From contig CACYEW010000322.1 of assembly GCA_902773455.1 (NCBI GenBank), positions 1 through 5,309 of the forward strand: DNA of 5,309 nucleotides, in the 5' to 3' direction. How positions within the stretch are numbered: the stretch's first letter is position 1; every line of letters starts with the position of its first letter. The notes beneath the pieces are model-generated. The model searched no databases. It saw only the letters and a list, made by a program, of their open reading frames with translations, and had not been told where the DNA came from. Positions 1 through 5,309 of this stretch are shown one piece after another. Source of the DNA: an uncultured Ruminococcus sp. GTDB taxonomy: Bacteria; Bacillota; Clostridia; Oscillospirales; CAG-272. Position numbers and translations under genes: made by a program.

Positions 1-1910
1 TCGAGCTGTATCTCATAGGAGTAATTGTTTCCTCCCGGTTCTTTATACAATTCAGTCGGCGGATTACCGTATCTCACGGCATAGAACAGTTCGGCAGCCG
101 CTTTTATCGCGCCGCGCGCGTAAAACGCCGCGTCCGGTCCGCCGGGCTTATACCCGTCGAAACCGACGGCGCAAAGCAGCTTATAAGTCAGAGGATGATC
201 CGTCTCGACCTGACATCTCTGCAGATCTTTCGCGCCTTCTTCTGCAAGCTCCGTATAACCCTGCAGTATCGCCGCGGCTTTTTCGGCGTGGTCGAACATC
301 GTGCCTGACGTTATTCTTCCGCTGCCGCTGTCGACGCTGATAAGATCCCACAGATCGAAAGGATCAATAAGACGTTCGGTAAAATAGCCGTCGTTTTCCA
401 CCGCCTCGTAAAACAGCATGCTCATAAGGGCGCGTTTGTACGCGTCGGTCTCAGCGAAGTAATGATTTACGATATAGTCGACGGTCTCTGTACCGCGTTC
501 GTTTTGCAGATTTTTATATATCGCCGTTCTTTCCTTTGCGGATGTTACGTACCTGTCGATACATTCTTCCACGCTGTGCGCCGACGGTATGAACGGCCCC
601 TGCGCTTCGCTTTCTATCAGTACTATCGAGAAAACATTTGATGTGTATTTACCGCCGCCCGGATATTCAACTTCAAGTCCGTAAGGACCGAGCCAAAGGC
701 TGTCTGCAAGCGTGACTTTCAGCGTAACGAGGAAGCTCTCGCCGGGATCGAGATAATCGACGTTGTGGGACGGGACGGTCTCGACGTATTCGTCGGGAAC
801 GAACATGCCTCCGTACTCCGGCGACATGCGTATTCTCAGCCCGTAATCCGAGGGTACGAAAAGGATCGACGCGTCCGAAACGTTTTTGACGTTCACGTTG
901 ATATAAACCTCGTCGCCGTATTTATATTCGTCTCCCGTCGGGCTTATTACGGTTACGTCGATGCTTTCGGCAACGCTTGCGGCGTCGGGCACGTTATCGG
1001 CGTACCAGCCGAACAGATCGATCTTTTTATTTTTCACGCCGTAATCCGAATAATCGAATATCCCGCTTCCGACGTACGATACGAACATACAGCCGTACGG
1101 TTTCTCTTTCAGATATTCGTCTAACGACGCGTAACCGGCTTTTTTGAATTCCGAAGAGAATTTCAGATATGTGAACTGCATTCTGTCCAAATGATAACTG
1201 TAATTCGGATCGGCGTCGACGTAATACTCCGTAAACGTCTCGACGGACGCAATGAATATAAAATATATATCATAAATACTTTTTGAATTCATAACGTAAA
1301 AATACTCTTCATTATAGATGTAATCATCCGGATTCAAACCTCTGACGGCTGTCATATTACTCAGATTTCTGTATGAATACCTTTTTTCGAGCGTTCTCAA
1401 AACCTCGCCCGATTCGTTTTTCGCCGCTGACGGTCGTTTTATCAATATCTTTTTACCGGACGTACAGAGCGCCGCCGATTCGTCGTAGATCATACGCAGC
1501 GCCTTTTCGGTGTCGTCAGGCAGCTCCCTGCCGCTCCAGTATTCTTCTATATAAACCGTATCGGCCGCGCCGTTATGATCGTCCGTATGCGCCTCGGTCT
1601 GTTCTTCCGTCCGTTTGACCGTATCGGCTTCGGTCGCCGTGTCCGTCTTTTCCGCGACAGCCGACGTATCCGCCTTACCGGCGGGCGGCTGATAATTCTT
1701 CATATAATTCGATACCGCGCTCAAGCCTATTATGACTGCGGCGAGAGCCGCCGCCGATAAGACCGCGTATATTATCTTCGCTCCGGCGCCGGAGCGTTCT
1801 TTTTTCTTCATCCGGGGTTGTGACGGAAGCTCGTATTTAACGCCCGACAAAAGATCTTTATAACCTTCGCAAAGCTCGGCTTCGAGCTTCGAATAATCTT
1901 TGTTTTTCAC
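1..1910 (-). CDS. Partial single-pass membrane protein, probable anti-sigma factor/sensor with large ectodomain (3' end outside window)
   Basis: Reading leftward from a GTG at 1910 the frame stays open for 636 codons to the window edge, so the C-terminus is missing. The GTG overlaps the sigma gene's TGA (GTGA) and has a GGAGGGG ribosome site 5 bases upstream; an ATG at codon 34 lacks this support. Residues 1-45 are a short charged cytoplasmic tail without the HxxxCxxC zinc motif of ZAS anti-sigmas. A basic stretch (KKKER, 35-39) precedes one transmembrane helix at about 46-66. A Thr/Glu/Asp-rich linker follows (about 74-110), then an ectodomain: an unrecognised Tyr-rich part (about 110-315), an Ig-like beta-sandwich candidate (about 317-434, beginning IDVTVISPTGDEYKYGDEV), and a largely helical, unrecognised part (435-636). 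The anti-sigma role is inferred from translational coupling to an ECF sigma gene and from topology, not from a recognised anti-sigma domain. A membrane sensor of another type is the alternative. Confidence 0.85.
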   Translation of the reverse strand, partial: MKNKDYSKLEAELCEGYKDLLSGVKYELPSQPRMKKKERSGAGAKIIYAVLSAAALAAVIIGLSAVSNYMKNYQPPAGKADTSAVAEKTDTATEADTVKRTEEQTEAHTDDHNGAADTVYIEEYWSGRELPDDTEKALRMIYDESAALCTSGKKILIKRPSAAKNESGEVLRTLEKRYSYRNLSNMTAVRGLNPDDYIYNEEYFYVMNSKSIYDIYFIFIASVETFTEYYVDADPNYSYHLDRMQFTYLKFSSEFKKAGYASLDEYLKEKPYGCMFVSYVGSGIFDYSDYGVKNKKIDLFGWYADNVPDAASVAESIDVTVISPTGDEYKYGDEVYINVNVKNVSDASILFVPSDYGLRIRMSPEYGGMFVPDEYVETVPSHNVDYLDPGESFLVTLKVTLADSLWLGPYGLEVEYPGGGKYTSNVFSIVLIESEAQGPFIPSAHSVEECIDRYVTSAKERTAIYKNLQNERGTETVDYIVNHYFAETDAYKRALMSMLFYEAVENDGYFTERLIDPFDLWDLISVDSGSGRITSGTMFDHAEKAAAILQGYTELAEEGAKDLQRCQVETDHPLTYKLLCAVGFDGYKPGGPDAAFYARGAIKAAAELFYAVRYGNPPTELYKEPGGNNYSYEIQL

Positions 1911-2383
1911 TTGATCCCCTCCGTTTTCTTAATCTTTTCAAGTCCCCTGTAATACTCCGATTTGACGCTTGACAACGGCGCGCCGGTAACGCCGGCGATC
2001 TCTTCGAGCGTATAGCCGTAAAGAAATCTCAAAACGAAGATCCTGCGGCATTTGAAATTCAGCCCGGCGGAGCTTAACATATCGAAAAACACGACGTTTT
2101 TCTCCGCTCTGCCGTCGTCTTCAAACGCGTCGTACAGATCGTCGATATTCTCGTAATATCTCTGCGACGATCTGAGCCGTTTCGCCTCGTTCATTACGGT
2201 CTTGACGAGCCACGCGTCGACGTTTTGCCCGATATCAAGTTTATCGGCGCGTTTAAGCGCGCGCAGAAACGCGTTTGAAACGGCGTCTTCGGCGTCCTGC
2301 GCGTTTTTCGTCACGGACAGAGCCGCGACGTATAGTTTATTTCTTTGATCTTTGAATTTCAAAGCGAGTTCTTCTTTTGTCAC
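1907..2383 (-). CDS. ECF-type RNA polymerase sigma factor (sigma-70 family)
   Basis: This 158-residue protein has the two-domain layout of extracytoplasmic-function sigma factors, which direct RNA polymerase to a small regulon. Sigma-2 covers about residues 10-75 and includes the region 2.2-like DAEDAVSNAFLRAL and then NVDAWLVKTVMNEAKR. An acidic linker (80-95) leads to sigma-4 at about 100-153, with a helix-turn-helix in YTLEEIAGVTGAPLSSVKSE. I chose the GTG at 2383 because AAAGGAGG lies 6 bases upstream and the length then fits the family. The frame is open further upstream, to an ATG at 2482 and a TTG at 2533. The TTG is the -35 box of the gene's own promoter and cannot be the start, and the ATG has no Shine-Dalgarno sequence. 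The gene is the first of an operon with the membrane protein that overlaps its stop by 4 bases. The specific ECF subgroup was not determined. Confidence 0.93.
   Translation of the reverse strand: MTKEELALKFKDQRNKLYVAALSVTKNAQDAEDAVSNAFLRALKRADKLDIGQNVDAWLVKTVMNEAKRLRSSQRYYENIDDLYDAFEDDGRAEKNVVFFDMLSSAGLNFKCRRIFVLRFLYGYTLEEIAGVTGAPLSSVKSEYYRGLEKIKKTEGIK
1916..1922 (-). promoter_or_regulatory. Ribosome binding site of the membrane protein gene
   Basis: On the minus strand GGAGGGG lies 5 bases before the GTG at 1910, inside the last codons of the sigma gene. It decides the GTG start over the ATG at codon 34, and it implies that translation of the sigma and its partner is coupled. Confidence 0.85.
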
Positions 2384-2389
2384 GCCGCG

Positions 2390-2397
2390 CCTCCTTT
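2390..2397 (-). promoter_or_regulatory. Ribosome binding site that sets the sigma factor start
   Basis: On the minus strand AAAGGAGG is followed by 6 bases and then GTG at 2383. This near-perfect anti-16S match decides the start at GTG rather than the in-frame ATG (2482) or TTG (2533) further upstream. Confidence 0.88.
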
Positions 2398-2427
2398 CTT
2401 CTTTGATAAGCGCTTTCGCAATATATA

Positions 2428-2440
2428 CCCGGGGACCGGG
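2428..2440. repeat. Short GC-rich inverted repeat in the sigma leader
   Basis: The arms CCCGG (2428-2432) and CCGGG (2436-2440) can pair around a 3-base loop. In the minus-strand transcript a U-run precedes rather than follows the stem, and the plus strand has no U-tract after it, so it is not a Rho-independent terminator in either direction. It may affect leader folding, or it may be chance in a C/G-rich patch. Confidence 0.4.
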
Positions 2441-2504
2441 GGAAAAAGTCTCATCATTAACGCGTTTAATTGATTTTTTCATATCAAAACCGCGATTTTT
2501 TACA

Positions 2505-2533
2505 ATTTTAACATATTCGGCTTTAAAAGTCAA
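2505..2533 (-). promoter_or_regulatory. Housekeeping-type promoter of the sigma/anti-sigma operon
   Basis: On the minus strand TTGACT (2533-2528) is followed by a 17-base spacer and TAAAAT (2510-2505). TG one base before the -10 (2513-2512) makes it an extended -10. Five of six bases match consensus in each box and the spacing is optimal, so it should be read by the primary sigma factor. It is therefore not an obvious ECF autoregulatory promoter. Confidence 0.8.
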
Positions 2534-2555
2534 ACATTTTGTTGTATACTATAAT
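2527..2555 (+). promoter_or_regulatory. Promoter of the lipoprotein/GH43 operon
   Basis: A perfect TATAAT sits at 2550-2555. With a 17-base spacer the -35 would be AAGTCA at 2527-2532, a poor match to TTGACA. That suggests a weak or activator-dependent promoter. The predicted start near 2562 leaves about 20 bases to the ATG. The -35 position coincides with the -35 of the divergent sigma promoter. Confidence 0.6.
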
Positions 2556-2570
2556 CGGAATTTACAGATC

Positions 2571-2574
2571 GGAG
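2571..2574 (+). promoter_or_regulatory. Ribosome binding site of the lipoprotein gene
   Basis: GGAG is followed by 7 bases and then ATG at 2582. The spacing is standard and supports the chosen start, which also places a complete lipoprotein signal peptide at the N-terminus. Confidence 0.8.
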
Positions 2575-2581
2575 AAAGCGT

Positions 2582-5158
2582 ATGTCAAAACATTCAATTC
2601 CGGTAAAGCTCGCCGCGCTCGCGCTTGCGCTGTTCATGCTCGTTCTGCCTTCGTGCGGTCAGAACGCGCCCGCCGCGACGACCGCCGCGGATACGGAAAC
2701 GGCTGAACGCCTGACGGAAAAAGCGTCCGATACCGAAAACACGGTAACGGACGAAACCGAAACGGAGGCGGCGACGGAAGAGCCGTACGTACCGCCATAC
2801 GACGATACGCACGCCTACCTGTTTGCGGACAATAAAAAACAGACGAAATGGGCCACGTCCGGCGCGGAGGTATCGAAAGAATTCAACGTGCTCAAAATGG
2901 TACCTACCAATCACGACCCGATGATATACTGCTCGTTTGCCGAATCCGAACGGTTCGACTCGCAGGAATATCCGTTCGTCGCGTACAGATACAGCGTAAA
3001 ATCGACTTATAACCAGGGCGTGTTTTTCGTCACCTCGGAAAACCATCCTTCTTTCAGCGACGACGGACTTACCTGGCTTAACGTCAGCAACCGCGGCGCG
3101 TGGACGAACGTGATAACCGATATGCGTAAAAACGCGTTCTGGGAAGGCGTTATCACGGCGTTTCGGATAGACCCGATCAACGGCGGAGCTCTCGACAAAA
3201 AAGCCGTCATATACCTTGACCGCGTAGGATTTTTCAAGACGGAAGAGGACGCGCAGGTGTTCCTCGACGACTCGGCGGGACCGGACTATTCCGAATCCGT
3301 TACGTTTTCAAAAGACTTTGCAAAAGCCGTTTTGCCGGGCAATACTCTGTCCGACGGTTACAATTCGGCGGATTATCTGATGATTCAAAGCGCGGCGGCT
3401 GAGATCAGGGACGGCGTAACGCCGGTCGTCGTGCGTAAAGCGGACGGAAAAGAGACCGTCGTGCCGGTCTCTTACGTCAACTCCGTCGGATTCGTCACTT
3501 ACCTTGCCTCTGCGGCGGGCGAATATTCGCTTTCATACCCCGATAAAAAAGTTGAAACGGACGCCGATTTCGTCACCGTACGCGGAGTAATGACCGAAGC
3601 CGACCTCAAAGCTGAAAAAATAACAAAAGACAGAGCGACGGCGATACTGTTCGGCGTTTTCGAAGAAATACTGCCGCCGGCGAATACCGACGATCTTAAA
3701 GATCCGGCCGACGCTGAATTCACCGCGCAGCTCATCGGCTCTTTATTAAAGAGATCCGATCTGTCCGTCCATACTGATAAAACGCTTTCGGTAAAAGGGC
3801 TTTCAGACGCGGAAAATCTCGCGGTATGCAGCGGTGTGATAACCGATATCAACGCAAAAACTCTGTCGGGCGCAGAATTCGCTTCGATAGTGACAAGGCT
3901 TATAAAAGCCGTGCTCGGTCAGCCCGTTCTCAAATCGAATATTACGGATAAAGACGGCATAACGATCGGAGCGTGGTCTCACTTTAATTTCAAGATCAAC
4001 GAAGATACGGTAAAGACGTTTGCCGACGCCGGGCTTTCGCTTCTCATAAACCTCGGCGATCTCGAGCAGGCCGATATAATGCGTACGGTGTTGAACGACG
4101 GCAGAAAATACGGAGTGAAGCTGATAAGATACAATTACTCTCCGGTAAAGTGCAACGCGTCAAGACCCGACCCGATCCCGGCGTCCTGTTACGAATATTA
4201 CGATTACGATTCTTATTTAGGCAATATGATCTACGACGAACCGGGATCGGACGAATACGGAAGAATGGCTTCCCTGACCGAATTCTATAACGCTTCGCTT
4301 CCCGGAAAGCTGTGTTATTATAATCTTTTACCGATGTATGCGAACGCCGCTCAGCTGAAATACGGAGCAAACGCGGCTCAGATCGCGTATTACGATTCCG
4401 ATCCGGAGCTTTATAAAAAATACGTTGAAGCGTATGCCGAAGCTGTAAAAGGCGACTATATGTGCGTCGATATATATCCCTACCGCTCAAGCGGAAAGAC
4501 GAAAAAGATATATACCGAATATCTGAAAAACATGGATATATTCGCCTCGGAGTGCCGTAAATATGACCGCGATTTCTGGCTGTATATACAGTCAACGGAT
4601 TACGACGGCGGTTCGTGGATACCGAATTATTCCGATCTCAGATGGCAGATGTACGTCGGATTATCGTTCGGGGTCAAGACTTTTCTGCATTTTGTCTATT
4701 CCTGGAACAACAGCTACGGCCTCGTAGTCGACGGCAAAACCACGGAGATATACGACGCGGCCAAAAAGGCGGACTTTGAGATACTCGCGATATCGGACGA
4801 TTACGCGAAATATAAAAACGTCGGCGCTTTCAATAAAAACTGCGGTCAAACGAAATTCGCGTACGCTCAGTTTGACAATCAGTATAACGGTTTCAGCGTA
4901 ATAAAAGAAATCAGATCAGACGATCCTCTCCTCTTCGGTTGTTTTGAAGAAAAGGACGGGGACGGTTACGCTTTCACGGCAGTCAATATGAACAACGTCA
5001 ATAAGAATACCAAAGCCGGTTTCAGCTTCACACTTGACGGCGATTACAAAGTCACGGTATGGAAAAACGGCGGGAAAACGGCGCTTGAAAAAGTAAACGG
5101 CGAATATTCCGTATCGCTCGATATCGCCGAAGGCGTTTTCGTGATGATAGAAAGGTGA
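2582..5158 (+). CDS. Multidomain surface lipoprotein with C-terminal TIM-barrel-like glycoside hydrolase region
   Basis: The 858-residue product starts with a type II signal peptide (basic start, hydrophobic 10-22) and lipobox LPSC with the lipidated Cys at 25. A Thr/Glu/Ala-rich linker (26-75) would cross the cell wall. Residues about 76-220 look like a beta-sandwich module, as in surface proteins that bind carbohydrate; it ends with the strand IYLDRVGFF. Residues about 220-330 may be a further beta domain. Residues 337-446 are a helical segment of uncertain family. From about 460 (ITIGAWSHF) the sequence resembles clan GH-A/GH42-like barrels: IYDEP (E553, candidate acid/base), PGKLCYYNLLPMYAN, VDIYPY (629-634), WLYIQS (Q670) and KTFLHFVYSW (ending W708). 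A small C-terminal beta-sandwich (about 755-858) closes it, as in related glycosidases. I infer extracellular cleavage of a polysaccharide or glycan; the exact family and substrate are not recognised. The gene is first in its operon, divergent from the sigma factor. Confidence 0.88.
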   Translation: MSKHSIPVKLAALALALFMLVLPSCGQNAPAATTAADTETAERLTEKASDTENTVTDETETEAATEEPYVPPYDDTHAYLFADNKKQTKWATSGAEVSKEFNVLKMVPTNHDPMIYCSFAESERFDSQEYPFVAYRYSVKSTYNQGVFFVTSENHPSFSDDGLTWLNVSNRGAWTNVITDMRKNAFWEGVITAFRIDPINGGALDKKAVIYLDRVGFFKTEEDAQVFLDDSAGPDYSESVTFSKDFAKAVLPGNTLSDGYNSADYLMIQSAAAEIRDGVTPVVVRKADGKETVVPVSYVNSVGFVTYLASAAGEYSLSYPDKKVETDADFVTVRGVMTEADLKAEKITKDRATAILFGVFEEILPPANTDDLKDPADAEFTAQLIGSLLKRSDLSVHTDKTLSVKGLSDAENLAVCSGVITDINAKTLSGAEFASIVTRLIKAVLGQPVLKSNITDKDGITIGAWSHFNFKINEDTVKTFADAGLSLLINLGDLEQADIMRTVLNDGRKYGVKLIRYNYSPVKCNASRPDPIPASCYEYYDYDSYLGNMIYDEPGSDEYGRMASLTEFYNASLPGKLCYYNLLPMYANAAQLKYGANAAQIAYYDSDPELYKKYVEAYAEAVKGDYMCVDIYPYRSSGKTKKIYTEYLKNMDIFASECRKYDRDFWLYIQSTDYDGGSWIPNYSDLRWQMYVGLSFGVKTFLHFVYSWNNSYGLVVDGKTTEIYDAAKKADFEILAISDDYAKYKNVGAFNKNCGQTKFAYAQFDNQYNGFSVIKEIRSDDPLLFGCFEEKDGDGYAFTAVNMNNVNKNTKAGFSFTLDGDYKVTVWKNGGKTALEKVNGEYSVSLDIAEGVFVMIER
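5151..5157 (+). promoter_or_regulatory. Ribosome binding site of the GH43 gene
   Basis: AAAGGTG runs into the stop codon of the lipoprotein gene and lies 5 bases before the ATG at 5163. There is no room for a separate promoter or terminator between the two genes, so they are co-transcribed and probably translationally coupled. Confidence 0.7.
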
Positions 5159-5162
5159 TAAA

Positions 5163-5309
5163 ATGAAAAAGTATGACTGCATAAGGCCGGGGCAGGTCTG
5201 GCTCGACACTAAAGGCGAACGCATACAGGCGCACGGCGGTTCTCTGACGTATCTTGACGGCGTTTACTACTGGTACGGCGAAAACAAGGAATTCACCGAC
5301 CCGGAAAAA
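5163..5309 (+). CDS. Partial GH43-family glycoside hydrolase (N-terminal 49 residues)
   Basis: Forty-nine codons are open from ATG to the right edge; the rest lies outside the window. The segment VWLDTKGERIQAHGG (12-26) followed by DGVYYWYGENK (32-42) is the characteristic first blade of GH43-type five-bladed beta-propellers. It is closest in style to the exo-beta-1,3-galactanase-like branch (subfamily 24), whose members begin with a similar IQAHG...YYWYGE pattern. That subfamily assignment is from memory of the motif, not from a search. No signal peptide is present, so the enzyme should be cytoplasmic and act on imported oligosaccharides, unlike the lipoprotein 4 bases upstream. A beta-xylosidase/arabinofuranosidase-like GH43 of another subfamily is the main alternative. 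Confidence 0.82.
   Translation, partial: MKKYDCIRPGQVWLDTKGERIQAHGGSLTYLDGVYYWYGENKEFTDPEK

Larger units (their letters stand above)
2384..2498 (-). other. Predicted 5' leader of the sigma operon, about 115 nt
   Basis: If transcription starts about 7 bases past the TAAAAT box (near 2498), a leader of roughly 115 nt precedes the GTG. It holds an in-frame ATG at 2482 with no stop before the GTG. It therefore could encode a 33-residue N-terminal extension (starting MKKSIKRVNDETFS), although no ribosome site supports this. It also contains a GC-rich hairpin. I recognise no riboswitch class. Confidence 0.5.

Noticed and set aside
765..1760. Plus-strand open frames of 61-119 codons
   Set aside because: They are antisense to the continuous membrane protein frame, lack ribosome sites and have Arg/Tyr/Phe-rich compositions typical of shadows.
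2421..2426. Second -10-like TATATT in the sigma leader, minus strand
   Set aside because: No acceptable -35 lies 16-18 bases upstream, and the better promoter at 2505-2533 explains the operon.
2428..2450. Rho-independent terminator between the divergent genes
   Set aside because: The stem is only 5 bp and neither strand has a U-tract after it; divergent genes would not need a terminator here.
2531..2533. TTG start for the sigma factor, giving 208 residues
   Set aside because: The TTG is part of the TTGACT -35 box and lies upstream of the predicted transcription start; a GTG with a near-perfect ribosome site lies 150 bases further in.
2533..2543. AACA-TTT-TGTT inverted repeat as an operator between the promoters
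   Set aside because: Four-base arms in an A/T-rich spacer are expected by chance, and no DNA-binding regulator other than the sigma factor is nearby.
2352..2606. Plus-strand 84-codon frame across the intergenic region
   Set aside because: It runs antisense through the sigma gene start and its promoter, overlaps the lipoprotein start and resembles no known protein.
2594..5234. Minus-strand open frames of 60-183 codons within the lipoprotein and GH43 genes
   Set aside because: All lie opposite well-supported coding sequence, have biased Arg-rich or Ser-rich compositions and lack ribosome sites.

Overview
The window looks like a piece of an uncultured, probably gut-associated member of the Clostridia (Firmicutes/Bacillota). 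The grounds are near-canonical AGGAGG-type ribosome binding sites, a consensus housekeeping (sigma-A type) promoter, a lipoprotein with a Thr/Glu-rich linker after its lipobox, and an ECF sigma gene paired with a single-pass membrane protein. Taxonomy is inferred from style only; no marker gene is present.

Layout: two divergent transcription units share a 198-bp intergenic region (2384-2581). Leftward on the minus strand is a 158-residue ECF sigma factor (2383 to 1907). It overlaps by 4 bases (GTGA) with a very long single-pass membrane protein (1910 to beyond the left edge). That protein is read here as the cognate anti-sigma factor or sensor; at least 636 codons are open and its 3' end lies outside the window. 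Rightward on the plus strand is an 858-residue surface lipoprotein (2582-5158) with a beta-sandwich-like N-terminal module, a poorly conserved middle segment and a C-terminal TIM-barrel-like glycoside hydrolase region. Four bases after its stop begins a GH43-type glycoside hydrolase (5163 to beyond the right edge).

The intergenic region carries a strong promoter for the sigma operon (TTGACT, 17 bp, TAAAAT with extended TG) and a TATAAT element for the lipoprotein operon. The two -35 regions occupy almost the same bases, so the two units may compete for polymerase.

Working model (inference): the membrane protein holds the sigma factor at the membrane and senses an extracellular cue through its large ectodomain. 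The divergent genes provide surface and then cytoplasmic carbohydrate hydrolysis. The GH43 start resembles the exo-beta-1,3-galactanase-like branch, so a galactan or arabinogalactan side chain is a possible substrate. The logic would resemble clostridial SigI/RsgI polysaccharide sensing, but with an ECF sigma factor. No mobile elements, CRISPR arrays, rRNA or tRNA genes were seen, and no stretch longer than 300 bases lacks a gene.
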